The notes beneath the pieces are model-generated. The model was not told where the DNA came from. It did no database searches and worked only from the letters and a program-made list of their open reading frames with translations. A DNA stretch of 64,000 nt from NCBI RefSeq assembly GCF_947497695.1, contig NZ_CANMHM010000008.1:1-64000 (forward strand), written 5' to 3'. The number at the start of each line of letters is the position of its first letter. Position 1 is the stretch's first letter. Shown here one piece after another: positions 9,095 through 17,916 of the stretch. This DNA comes from an uncultured Polaribacter sp. (GTDB lineage Bacteria > Bacteroidota > Bacteroidia > Flavobacteriales > Flavobacteriaceae). The translations under genes were made by a program, and so were the position numbers.

Positions 9095-9167
9095 AGCGAA
9101 AGACCAGGTTCGAACTGGCGACATTCAGCTTGGAAGGCTGACGCTCTACCAACTGAGCTACTTTCGC
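9095..9167 (-). tRNA. tRNA-Gly (anticodon TCC)
   Basis: The 73-nt minus-strand sequence folds as a cloverleaf. The acceptor is GCGAAAG/CTTTCGC. The D arm is GCTC-AGTTGGTA-GAGC. The anticodon arm is TCAGC-CTTCCAA-GCTGA, giving anticodon TCC. The T arm has GTTCGAAC-like bases. CCA is not encoded. Glycine decodes GGA and probably other GGN codons. Confidence 0.95.
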
Positions 9168-9181
9168 TTGGTAAAGAGTTG

Positions 9182-9212
9182 CAAATATAGCCTCTTTTCT
9201 GACTTTTGCAAC
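9182..9212 (-). promoter_or_regulatory. Promoter of tRNA-Gly
   Basis: On the minus strand GTTG (9209-9212) is followed after 19 bases by TATATTTG (9182-9189). This fits the flavobacterial consensus and lies 15 bp from the mature tRNA 5' end. Confidence 0.7.
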
Positions 9213-9709
9213 AATTTTTCATCAAAAAATAATAAAATTTTTAGCTACTCTGTAAAGTGTTTAAAATGTGGTATCTAATTTTTTTTAGGCCTCCTATAAT
9301 TAAAATAATGTTTTCTAAGTTACTATTTTTAGCGTTTTAAAATTGTTGTCTTTTATGTTTTTATATAAAAACAAGAATATAGGTTAACTGAAATTAATGA
9401 AAATTCATTATTTTGATTGTTAGTATTCCAAATTATGAAAAAATAGAAACACAAATTTTTAACGTTTGTAAGTGTAAGCTAAATCGATAAATTTCAATAA
9501 AATAATATGTAAAAAGTAAAGGTTTTAAATTTTAGAAAGTTAAAAACTGATCCATAAAAAATTAGTTGATTTGATTTCAGGATTTCTCAGGTTTTAAGTT
9601 CTTTGTCGTTATGGTATTAATTATCTCTTAAACCTATTTAAAACGTTTTTGAAACCTTGCAGGATAATTACAACAACTTTAAAATAGATGGTTATTAATT
9701 GAACTCAGG
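9213..9709. other. Gene-free AT-rich stretch with a 13-bp direct repeat
   Basis: No ORF or RNA gene is seen. CTCAGGTTTTAAG occurs at 9586-9598 and again at 9704-9716, each followed by a TCTT run. Between them lies AAACCTTGCAGG, also similar to the palindrome family seen at 55273. The second copy overlaps the -33 region of the next gene. Confidence 0.5.
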
Positions 9710-9740
9710 TTTTAAGGTCTTCTTGTTTATTGTAACTTTG
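9710..9740 (+). promoter_or_regulatory. Probable promoter of the ABC exporter gene
   Basis: TTTT at 9710-9713 is separated by 19 bases from TAACTTTG at 9733-9740, a full -7 match and a near -33 match. This leaves a leader of about 63 nt. Confidence 0.55.
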
Positions 9741-9809
9741 TAAATATGTCATATATTAATAAAACGGCATATAAATTGACAAACATATATTTCTACTTTA
9801 AATAAAAAC

Positions 9810-11576
9810 ATGCAGCATCTTAAAGAATCAAAAAAACTGAGTAAAAAACCAAAAGTAACTTTAAAACAAGCTTTTATAACTATTATTTGGCCTCGTAGAA
9901 AGTTGGTTTTTGTAGGTTTAGTATTAATAATTATTAGAAGTTTATCTGGCTTTGTACTACCGTTGCAAAGTAAGGTGTTATTAGATGAAGTTGTACCTAA
10001 TAAAAACGTAAATGAACTGTATAACTTAATATTGATTGTAATTGGTGCTATTTTGGTGCAAGCAATTACATCTTTTTTGTTAACAAAAGTATTGAGTATT
10101 CAGGCACAGTATTTAATATCAGAATTAAGAGCACAAGTACAAAAAAAAGTGCTCACTTTGCCAATCAGTTTTTTTGATAATACAAAATCTGGAGCTTTAG
10201 TATCAAGAATTATGAGTGATGTTGAAGGTGTTAGAAATTTAATTGGTACAGGTTTGGTACAATTAATTGGTGGCTCTTTTACAGCTATTTTAACATTGGT
10301 TATTCTATTAAAAATGAATGTTTGGATGACTGTTTTTACATTTGTTCCCTTATCTATTTTTGGTTTGATAGCCCTAAAATCCTTCAAATACATTCGTCCT
10401 ATTTTTAGAGCAAGAGGTAAAATTAATGCAGAAGTAAAAGGGCGTTTAACAGAAACTTTAGGTGGAATTAGAGTTATAAAAGCTTTTAACGCAGAAGCAC
10501 AAGAAACTAAAATCTTTGAAAAAGGAGTTGCAGATATTTTTACAAACGTTAAAAAAAGTATGACAGCCACTGCTTTAATGACCAGTTCATCTACTTTTTT
10601 AATAGGCATAGCAACTACTGGTGTTATGGGTTTAGGTGGCTATTTTATGATGCAAGGCACGTTGACTTTTGGAGATTTTATACAGTTTACTTTTCTATTA
10701 GCATTTATGGTGGCCCCAATTGTACAAATGAGTAATATTGGAAGTCAGTTAACAGAAGCTTTGGCAGGTTTAGATAGAACAGAAGAATTAATGAATATGC
10801 CAGCAGAAGAAGATAATGAAGATAGAACCATTATTTTAGATAAAATTAAAGGAGAAATTATTTTTGATGATGTTTCATTTGCTTATGAAGAAGGTAAAGA
10901 AGTATTGCATAACATTAATTTTGAGGTTCCTGCAGGTTCTGTAACAGCTTTGGTGGGTAGTTCTGGTTCTGGTAAATCTACTATTGCAGGTTTATCAGCA
11001 ACATTTTTAAACCCTAAATCTGGTACAATTACAATTGACAAGCAAGACATGTCTAAAGTAAAACTAGCGAGTTATCGTAAAAATTTAGGTGTTGTTTTAC
11101 AAGATGAGTTTCTATTTGAAGGAACTATCAAAGAAAATATTTTATTTCCTAGACCAAATGCAACAGAACAAGAATTACAAAATGCTGTAAAAGCTGCTTA
11201 TGTAAATGAGTTTACAGATAGGTTTGATGATGGTTTAAATACGTTGATAGGAGAAAGAGGTGTAAAATTATCTGGCGGACAAAGACAGCGTTTGGCAATT
11301 GCTAGGGCGATATTAGCCAATCCAAAAATCATAATTTTAGACGAAGCAACGTCTAGTTTAGATACAGAAAGTGAGTCTTTAATTCAGAAAAGTTTATCAG
11401 AATTGATAAAAGACAGAACTACCATTGTAATTGCTCACAGATTAAGTACTATTAAACAAGCAGATCAAATTTTAGTAATAGAAGCTGGTAAAATTGCAGA
11501 AAGAGGCAATCATGAAGAACTGATTAAAGCTAAAGGTAGGTATTATGATTTGTATACCTATCAATCTAAGATATAA
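9810..11576 (+). CDS. ABC transporter, fused permease and ATPase (exporter type)
   Basis: This half-transporter of 588 residues would act as a homodimer in the inner membrane and export a lipid, peptide or drug. The membrane domain covers about 1-330 with six spans. The ATPase part has Walker A GSSGSGKST (from 384), Q-loop VLQDEFLFEG, signature LSGGQRQR (487-494), Walker B IIILDEA and H-loop IAHRLST. It is MsbA-like, but no substrate-defining feature is visible. The downstream lipoprotein gene lies 66 bp away and could be cotranscribed. A second exporter of this type is at 42259-44088. Confidence 0.92.
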   Translation: MQHLKESKKLSKKPKVTLKQAFITIIWPRRKLVFVGLVLIIIRSLSGFVLPLQSKVLLDEVVPNKNVNELYNLILIVIGAILVQAITSFLLTKVLSIQAQYLISELRAQVQKKVLTLPISFFDNTKSGALVSRIMSDVEGVRNLIGTGLVQLIGGSFTAILTLVILLKMNVWMTVFTFVPLSIFGLIALKSFKYIRPIFRARGKINAEVKGRLTETLGGIRVIKAFNAEAQETKIFEKGVADIFTNVKKSMTATALMTSSSTFLIGIATTGVMGLGGYFMMQGTLTFGDFIQFTFLLAFMVAPIVQMSNIGSQLTEALAGLDRTEELMNMPAEEDNEDRTIILDKIKGEIIFDDVSFAYEEGKEVLHNINFEVPAGSVTALVGSSGSGKSTIAGLSATFLNPKSGTITIDKQDMSKVKLASYRKNLGVVLQDEFLFEGTIKENILFPRPNATEQELQNAVKAAYVNEFTDRFDDGLNTLIGERGVKLSGGQRQRLAIARAILANPKIIILDEATSSLDTESESLIQKSLSELIKDRTTIVIAHRLSTIKQADQILVIEAGKIAERGNHEELIKAKGRYYDLYTYQSKI

Positions 11577-11642
11577 TATAAGATTATTAAGTTTTTGAAA
11601 TAAAACTGCCTAAAAATCGTTCTAAAATCTATATACCAATTT

Positions 11643-12392
11643 ATGAAAAAAGTATTATTGTTATTATTAGTTTTGATATCTATTTGCTGTAATAATGTTT
11701 CAAAAAAAGAAACAATTACTGAAGTAAAAAAAGAAAATTTCCCAACAGAATTAGGAAAGGTTTTTGAAAAACATGGAGGAATTAAAGCTTGGAGAAAAAA
11801 TAAAACCTTGTCTTTTAACTTAGAGGAAGAAGTTCATACAGCAGATTTGTATTCTAGAAAAACAATTGTAAGTACTTCTAATTATTCTTTGGGGTTTGAT
11901 GGAAAAGAGGTTTGGTTAGCTGAAGAAATAGAGGGTTCTTTTAAAAGAAACCCAACTTTTTACTACAATCTTTTTTTCTACTTTTATGCAATGCCTTTTG
12001 TTTTAGCAGATGATGGAATTATCTATGAAAAAGTTGCAGATTTAACTTTTAATGGAGTTCAATATCCTGGATATAAAATATCTTACAAAGCAAATGTGGG
12101 CACTTCTCCTGATGATAATTATATGATGTATTACAATTCAAAAACGTATCAAATGGAATGGTTAGGATATACTGTTACTTTTAAAACAAAAAAGCCAAGT
12201 AATACTTATAAAATTATTAGGTATAATAAATGGGAAAACGTAAACGGATTTGTTTTACCAAAACAGATTACTTGGTATAAAAAAGATGAAAATGAAGTTT
12301 TAAAGGCGACTCCTAAAATTGTAGATTTTACTTTACCATTGTTAAGTACAGGTGAAATTTCTGATGCATTTTTTGAGAAGCCAGTTAAATAG
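11643..12392 (+). CDS. Putative lipoprotein, DUF6503-like
   Basis: I do not know a biochemical function. The 249-residue product has a lipoprotein-type signal (MKKVLLLLLVLISICC), with the lipid-bearing cysteine at about 16 or 17. A soluble domain rich in beta strands follows, with family-like segments EKHGGIKAWRK (near 46) and WENVNGFVLPKQITWY. The pattern resembles the Bacteroidota DUF6503 lipoproteins, named from memory. The lipobox is slightly irregular (ISIC or SICC). It follows the ABC exporter, so a periplasmic accessory role is possible but unproven. It converges on the exonuclease gene. Confidence 0.6.
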   Translation: MKKVLLLLLVLISICCNNVSKKETITEVKKENFPTELGKVFEKHGGIKAWRKNKTLSFNLEEEVHTADLYSRKTIVSTSNYSLGFDGKEVWLAEEIEGSFKRNPTFYYNLFFYFYAMPFVLADDGIIYEKVADLTFNGVQYPGYKISYKANVGTSPDDNYMMYYNSKTYQMEWLGYTVTFKTKKPSNTYKIIRYNKWENVNGFVLPKQITWYKKDENEVLKATPKIVDFTLPLLSTGEISDAFFEKPVK

Positions 12393-12419
12393 TTTGTTAA
12401 ATTAGAGTTTTGTTTTACC

Positions 12420-13085
12420 TTAATTCATCAATAAATCTCTTAACTGTAAATCGTTGTTTTTATTTAAACGAGTCATTATTTTTAAAAAAGCAATCGCTGT
12501 AATGTAGGCATCTCCTGTAGCTGTATGTCGATCGCTTTTAGAAATATTTAATTCATCACACAAATTATCTAAAGTATAATGTTTTTCTTCATTTTGATAA
12601 ATGCTGTGTTTCGATTTTTTATATAAATACCCTGTATCTACTGTTTTATTTAGCAGTTTTGGTAAGTTATTTCTCTTTAAAATTTCGTTAATCATGTTTA
12701 CATCAAAACCAATATGATGCCCCACTAAAACAGCAGTATCAATATATTTTAGAAATTGTTTTAAAGCATCTAATTCCGTAATTTTTTCTATAGAACCATC
12801 TTTTAAAATTCCATGAATTGGTACTGTTTCTGCTTTAAAAACAGCTTGTTTCACAAATACTTCAAAAGTATCATTTACTTTAATTGTAGTATTTATTAAT
12901 GTAATTGCCCCGATAGAAAGTACGCGATCTTTTTTAACAGAAAAACCAGTAGTTTCTGTGTCAAAAACAACAAATCGAGTATTTGAGATGGAAAGTTTAT
13001 TGGTCTTTAAAAAACTTTTTTGATACTCTTTATAGTAATTAGGAATAGGTTGTTTGTTTTTTTTGAAAAACCAATGAAATTTCAT
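12420..13085 (-). CDS. DEDDh 3'-5' exonuclease (DnaQ/PolC-epsilon-like)
   Basis: The 221-residue protein carries the exonuclease fold of proofreading subunits. Motif I is VVFDTETTGF (D42, E44). A VGHHIGFDVNMIN segment provides the middle aspartate, and SDRHTATGDAYITA carries the histidine and last aspartate. No polymerase domain is fused. It lies 2 bp downstream of the DUF294 gene on the same strand, a pairing seen in many bacteria, which suggests regulated nuclease action. The substrate (DNA or RNA) is unknown. Confidence 0.85.
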   Translation of the reverse strand: MKFHWFFKKNKQPIPNYYKEYQKSFLKTNKLSISNTRFVVFDTETTGFSVKKDRVLSIGAITLINTTIKVNDTFEVFVKQAVFKAETVPIHGILKDGSIEKITELDALKQFLKYIDTAVLVGHHIGFDVNMINEILKRNNLPKLLNKTVDTGYLYKKSKHSIYQNEEKHYTLDNLCDELNISKSDRHTATGDAYITAIAFLKIMTRLNKNNDLQLRDLLMN

Positions 13086-13087
13086 AA

Positions 13088-15004
13088 CTATCTTATATTG
13101 CTTAAATTAAATCTTACAGAAAGTACTTCTTGAATTTCTCTAATAGGTTTAAAACATCTTTTTAATTTTAACTTTTCTTCTTTTGTTAAAGACTCTAATT
13201 GTATAAATGTACCAGAATTGTTGTGTAAAATTCCTTGTTTGGTTTTAAATTTTAATAATGCTTTAAATGCATAAGCACAAGATTGAAATAGCTCTTTATT
13301 TTGAGGTTCTAGTTCTGCTAATCTTTCAAAACGTTGAGCAGTATTGCTAATTCCAGAAATATTTTTTGATAAAATTAAAAGTCTAGCAGCATTAATTAAG
13401 GGCATTAAAGCCCTTCTTTTTATGTTGAAAGTATCTTTTTGCTCTCCATTATTTTCTACCAAAAATTGTTTAAAAAAACTTAAAGGAGAAGGGCTTGCAA
13501 TGGCTTCTTTTGCTAAAAAGGTAAATAACAAGTCTCTTTTGTTTAATGATTTAAAAATACTTTCAGATAATTCTTTTGCCATCAAAAAATCGCCATAAAC
13601 ACGATTGTAATCAAAGAAAATAGAAGATAATAAAATTCCTTCATCATTCACATTAATAATCCAATCATTGAATTGGTTTTTCCATTCAGATAAAGACAAA
13701 CACCATTTTGGGTTGCTTGCCATCATTTCTGCAGGACAATATTCATAACCAATTTTATGAAGCGATTTTGTAACATAACCTGCCATTTTTAAGAAATATT
13801 GTTTTGTTTCTTCGTATTTGTTTTCAGCAACATCTTCAAAAATTAAAGCATTGTCTTGGTCTGTGTATAAAAGTTGCTCTTTTCTACCTTGGCTTCCTAG
13901 AGCTAACCATGAGAATTTTGCAGGTGGAGCAATATTCATCTTTTTTAAAGAAAGTTCAATAACTCTTATAGTTACACTATCATTTATTTCAGAGATAATT
14001 TTAGAAATATGTGCTAATGGAATATTTTGCTCTAAATAAGATTTTAAAAGTAAGTTGGCTTTGTTTCTAATTTTACGAATTTCTCTTGTTCTTTTAGCAC
14101 GTTGAATTTCTTTTAAAATAACAGTTGGGTTATTGCCTAAAGACGCTAAAACATCGTGATTGGTTAAAATTCCTATTAATTTAGAGTTACTTGTTCCATC
14201 TTCAGTAATACATAAATGACCAACTTTGTTTTTAATCATGTGTAATTGGGCATCTAAAACCGTTAGGTTTTTAGTATAGGTAATTACAGGGCTAGACATA
14301 ATTTCTGTAACATTTGCATCTATAGAAACAATACCAGTGGCAATTTTATTTTTAATATCACTATTTGTAATAATCCCTTTAGGATTTGCATTTGTATCAA
14401 CAACTACAATACAGCCAATTTTTTTACGACTCATTTTTATGGCAGCCTCTTTAATTGTAGATTTAATAGAGCATTTTAATGGTTTTTTAGTATAATTAAC
14501 AGCATGTAAATTTGTAGAGGCTAAATTATCTTTAGCAATATAATCTGTAAAAATATTATTACTTTGCTCATTAGTATAGGGATCAAAAGATTTTGAGGCA
14601 AATGAGGTTATAAGGTATTTATTTACTTTTGCATTGTTTTCAATTTCGGCTTCAAAAATAGCAATCGGAATTCCATAAACAATAGATTCTTCATTAGCAA
14701 TTGCATCTAATAAATAATTTTCTTTACTAATTAAGGGTCTTAAGCCAAAAATATCTCCACCATCACAAATATCAATAAGTATTTTATTGTCTTTTGTGTT
14801 TTTGTGTAAGCTAATTCCACCATTTCTAACCATATAAAAATGGTTATGTATTGTGTCATCTCCATTAAAAATTACTTTTCCTTTTTCGAGGTAGATAATT
14901 TTTACTTCTGTTGCTATTTTTAAAATCTTATTTTTAGGTAATAAGTTAAAAGGTGGGTATTCTTTTAAAAAATCAAAAACACGTTCAGCAATTGAATTTT
15001 TCAT
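13088..15004 (-). CDS. cNMP-binding, CBS-pair and DUF294 nucleotidyltransferase-like protein
   Basis: The 638-residue protein combines a cyclic-nucleotide-binding beta barrel (about 15-140), two CBS motifs (about 170-290) and a GlnD-like nucleotidyltransferase domain. The last has signature GSQGRKEQLLYTDQD near 370, followed by a helical DUF294 C-terminal domain (about 490-635). This looks like a sensor of nucleotide ligands coupled to a nucleotidyl-transfer module. The target is unknown. Its ATG overlaps the stop of the Nudix gene (ATGA), and the exonuclease follows after 2 bp, so all three are one transcriptional unit. Confidence 0.87.
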   Translation of the reverse strand: MKNSIAERVFDFLKEYPPFNLLPKNKILKIATEVKIIYLEKGKVIFNGDDTIHNHFYMVRNGGISLHKNTKDNKILIDICDGGDIFGLRPLISKENYLLDAIANEESIVYGIPIAIFEAEIENNAKVNKYLITSFASKSFDPYTNEQSNNIFTDYIAKDNLASTNLHAVNYTKKPLKCSIKSTIKEAAIKMSRKKIGCIVVVDTNANPKGIITNSDIKNKIATGIVSIDANVTEIMSSPVITYTKNLTVLDAQLHMIKNKVGHLCITEDGTSNSKLIGILTNHDVLASLGNNPTVILKEIQRAKRTREIRKIRNKANLLLKSYLEQNIPLAHISKIISEINDSVTIRVIELSLKKMNIAPPAKFSWLALGSQGRKEQLLYTDQDNALIFEDVAENKYEETKQYFLKMAGYVTKSLHKIGYEYCPAEMMASNPKWCLSLSEWKNQFNDWIINVNDEGILLSSIFFDYNRVYGDFLMAKELSESIFKSLNKRDLLFTFLAKEAIASPSPLSFFKQFLVENNGEQKDTFNIKRRALMPLINAARLLILSKNISGISNTAQRFERLAELEPQNKELFQSCAYAFKALLKFKTKQGILHNNSGTFIQLESLTKEEKLKLKRCFKPIREIQEVLSVRFNLSNIR

Positions 15005-15548
15005 CTTTCTTCTATTTGTTGATGAATTTTACCATAAACATTACAATAATAGTCATGAAACCTAGAGAGTAATACATTTTTTAAGCCATTGGTGTTTTTT
15101 AAAGTTGATAAATCAAACAATTTAATGTCGTCAACTTCTTCTTCTTGAATTTTTAATTCAGAAACTGGCACTTTTAATTCAGCCATAAAAACATGATGGT
15201 ATTCATTGTCTTGGATGCCATTTAAATGAGATACTTGATGAATTCTTGTACCAATTTTAATCAATTCTTTTTCTTCTAAATTTATACCAATTTCTTCAAA
15301 AACTTCTCTTTTGCAGAAGATAAAACAGTTTCTCCAGCACCAATATGTCCTGCCACAGAAATATCCCACAAACCAGGAAATACTTTTTTTGTCATTGCTC
15401 TTTTTTGCAGCAATATTTTTTTATCAGCAGTAAAAAGCCAAATATGTACAGTGGCATGAAACCAACCGTGTTTGTGTGCTTCAGATTTTAAAGCCGTTTT
15501 TCCTGTAGATTTTCCTTCAGAAGTTAAAATGTCTATAAGTTCATCCAT
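15001..15548 (-). pseudogene. Nudix hydrolase with a frameshift in the Nudix box
   Basis: Two overlapping minus-strand frames together make one Nudix protein of about 182 residues. The N-terminal part (from 15548) reads through GLWDISVAGHIGAGETVLSSAK. The C-terminal part continues REVFEEIGI and ends at 15001. The Nudix consensus GX5EX7REUXEEXGU is complete only if one A is restored in the four-A run at 15309-15312, or if the ribosome slips -1 there. The N-terminal half resembles YfcD/isopentenyl-diphosphate-isomerase-like Nudix proteins. It could be a sequencing indel, a young pseudogene or a programmed slip. It heads the operon with the DUF294 gene. Confidence 0.8.
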
Positions 15549-15555
15549 ATATAAG

Positions 15556-15594
15556 AATTATGAATTACGAATTATTAATTCGTAATTCATAATT
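15556..15594. repeat. 39-bp near-perfect palindrome
   Basis: Arms of 19 bp (AATTATGAATTACGAATTA and its exact complement) flank a single T. It sits in the 54-bp gap between the M42 peptidase gene and the Nudix gene, both leftward. It lacks a T run beyond the stem and so is a poor classical terminator. Confidence 0.85.
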
Positions 15595-15602
15595 GGAGTA
15601 AT

Positions 15603-16691
15603 TTATTCAAAATAAGAAAACGTTTCTCCGTCTTTAATATTTAACAACGTTTCATAAATCATTTTAATTACATTTTCTACATCCTCTCTGTGTACCATTT
15701 CTACAGTAGTATGCATGTATCTTAAAGGTAGAGAAATTAAAGCAGAAGCAACACCACCATTGCTATAAGCAAAAGCATCAGTATCTGTACCTGTTGCTCT
15801 AGAGAGTGCAGAACGTTGAAAAGGAATCTTTTTTGCTTCGGCAGTTTCTGTAATTAAATCGCGTAATTTTTGTTGTACTGCAGGTGCATAAGCAATTACA
15901 GGTCCTTTACCTAATTCCATTAAGCCTGCTTTTTTAGGTTCAATCATTGGTGTAGTTGTGTCATGTGTTACATCAGTAACAATAGCCACATTTGGTTTTA
16001 TAGTTTGTGTAATCATTTCTGCTCCACGCAAACCAATTTCTTCTTGTACAGCATTAGTAATGTACAATCCAAAAGGCAATTCTTTTTTGTTTTCTTTTAA
16101 AAGGCGAGCAACTTCAGCAATCATAAAACCACCCATTCTATTATCTAAAGCCCTACACACAAACTTATCTCCGTTTAAAATATGAAATTCATCTGGATAG
16201 GTTATTACACAACCAACATGAACGCCTAAAGCTTCTACTTCTTCTTTAGTAGCACAACCTGTGTCAATAAAAATATTGTCTGGTTTTGGAGCTTCTTCAT
16301 TGGCTTTATTTCTGGTATGGATTGCAGGCCATCCAAAAACACCTTTTACAATGCCGTTTTTAGTGTGAATATTTACAATTTTACTAGGTGCAATTTGATG
16401 ATCTGAACCTCCGTTTCTAATCACATAAATTAAACCGTTATCAGAAATATAGTTTACATACCAAGAAATTTCATCTGCATGCCCTTCTATGACCACTTTG
16501 TATTTAGCATCTGGATTTATAATACCAACAGCAGTACCATAAGTGTCTGTAATAAAAGTATCTACATAAGGCTTTAAATAGTCCATCCAAATTTTTTGAC
16601 CTTCCCATTCATAACCAGTTGGTGCAGCATTATTTAAGTATTTCTCTAAAAAGTCTAACGATTTTTTATTTAAAATTGATTTTGTTGACAT
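15603..16691 (-). CDS. M42 family metallopeptidase
   Basis: This family contains dodecameric cytoplasmic aminopeptidases (glutamyl aminopeptidase/TET type). The 362-residue protein shows the two-metal site: H71 and D73 in EGHADEISW, D183 in ALDNRMGGF, the catalytic glutamates E217/E218 in VQEEIGLRGA, and D240 in VTDVTHD. HTTVEMVHREDVEN near the end supplies the last histidine. It is complete and probably trims peptides to amino acids. The upstream region has no obvious consensus promoter. Confidence 0.9.
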   Translation of the reverse strand: MSTKSILNKKSLDFLEKYLNNAAPTGYEWEGQKIWMDYLKPYVDTFITDTYGTAVGIINPDAKYKVVIEGHADEISWYVNYISDNGLIYVIRNGGSDHQIAPSKIVNIHTKNGIVKGVFGWPAIHTRNKANEEAPKPDNIFIDTGCATKEEVEALGVHVGCVITYPDEFHILNGDKFVCRALDNRMGGFMIAEVARLLKENKKELPFGLYITNAVQEEIGLRGAEMITQTIKPNVAIVTDVTHDTTTPMIEPKKAGLMELGKGPVIAYAPAVQQKLRDLITETAEAKKIPFQRSALSRATGTDTDAFAYSNGGVASALISLPLRYMHTTVEMVHREDVENVIKMIYETLLNIKDGETFSYFE

Positions 16692-16918
16692 TATTAATAC
16701 GTTTATAAAGTTTAAATATGAAAAATTTAAGTTAAAATGTTAATTCGTATTTTCTTTATAATTGAAATAAAAAAGAAAAATAACCAGAACATCTTAAACT
16801 CTCAGTGGTAAAAATAATCCATTTTTTTAGCAATTCCATTAAAAAAAGCACAAAAAAATGTATTAAAAGTGCTTACTTTTACAAGAACAACCAAACTCAA
16901 TTTTAAAACCAAACAACA

Positions 16919-17809
16919 ATGAAATTAGTAATCAATAATTTAACCAAAACGTATAAAAATGGCGTAAAGGCGATTGATAATTTAAGTATAGAAATTGGTA
17001 TAGGAATGTTTGGTTTGTTAGGTCCTAATGGAGCAGGAAAATCATCTTTAATGAGAACTATTGCAACGTTACAAAGTCCAGATTCTGGTTCAATTACTTT
17101 TGGAGATATCAATGTTTTAGAAGACAATATGTCTTTACGAAAAGTGTTGGGTTATTTGCCACAATCTTTTGGGGTGTATCCAAAAATGTCGGCAGAAGAA
17201 TTGTTAGATTATTTTGCAACTTTAAAGGGGGTTTCAAATTCATCAGAAAGAAAAGCAATTGTAACACAAGTTTTAGAAATTACCAATTTATATGACGTTA
17301 GACATAAATATGTTGCAGGTTATTCTGGCGGAATGAAACAACGTTTTGGAATTGCACAATTACTTTTAAACAACCCAAAATTAATTATTGTTGATGAACC
17401 AACTGCAGGTTTAGATCCTGCAGAAAGACATCGTTTTTTAAATGTTTTACGAGAAGTTGGTACCAATTGTACTGTTATTTTTTCTACACATATTGTAGAG
17501 GATGTAAAAGAATTGTGTAACGAAATGGCAATTTTAAATGGAGGGAAAATTTTAAAACATACAACACCACAAGAAGCTACCAAAGAATTAGCAAACACTA
17601 TTTGGACGAAAATTATTACAAGAGAAGAGTTAGAAGAAAATGCACAAAAATTCAATATTTTATCATCAAATTATAACCAAGATAACTCTTTAAATATTAG
17701 AGTTTTTGCAACAGAAAAACCTTCTGATGATTTTGTGAAAGCTACCCCACAATTAGACGATGTGTATTTTATCGCTTTAAAAGAAGATGAGCCTGTTTTA
17801 ACAATTTAA
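16919..17809 (+). CDS. ABC transporter ATP-binding protein
   Basis: The 296-residue ATPase has Walker A GPNGAGKSS (35-43), Q-loop YLPQSFG, signature YSGGMKQRFG, Walker B LIIVDEPTAGLDP and the H-loop FSTHIVED. A C-terminal extension of about 70 residues follows. It is the ATPase partner of the large permease-peptidase encoded 107 bp downstream. The gap between them contains a 19-bp palindrome (17831-17849, 9-bp arms) and a tract of CATCACT-like units before the next start codon. Confidence 0.92.
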   Translation: MKLVINNLTKTYKNGVKAIDNLSIEIGIGMFGLLGPNGAGKSSLMRTIATLQSPDSGSITFGDINVLEDNMSLRKVLGYLPQSFGVYPKMSAEELLDYFATLKGVSNSSERKAIVTQVLEITNLYDVRHKYVAGYSGGMKQRFGIAQLLLNNPKLIIVDEPTAGLDPAERHRFLNVLREVGTNCTVIFSTHIVEDVKELCNEMAILNGGKILKHTTPQEATKELANTIWTKIITREELEENAQKFNILSSNYNQDNSLNIRVFATEKPSDDFVKATPQLDDVYFIALKEDEPVLTI

Positions 17810-17830
17810 GAGTTATTAGTTAATAAGTAG

Positions 17831-17849
17831 AGAGTATTTAAAATACTCT
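17831..17849. repeat. Short palindrome between ABC ATPase and permease genes
   Basis: AGAGTATTT and its exact complement are separated by one base. It could form a hairpin in the intercistronic RNA. No T run follows, so it may tune expression rather than terminate, which is inference. Confidence 0.5.
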
Positions 17850-17916
17850 AATTAGGAATCATTATTTAAGTAGCACAATTCATCACTCAAAACTCATCAC
17901 TAATCACTCGAAAATT

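Noticed and set aside
10100-10609. Minus-strand ORF of 169 codons inside the ABC exporter
   Set aside because: Antisense shadow; the exporter frame is fully supported by its motifs.
12420-15548. Anti-phage defence operon
   Set aside because: The DUF294-exonuclease pair is widespread in ordinary genomes, and no other defence gene or mobile context is nearby. I keep it only as an uncharacterised regulatory pair.
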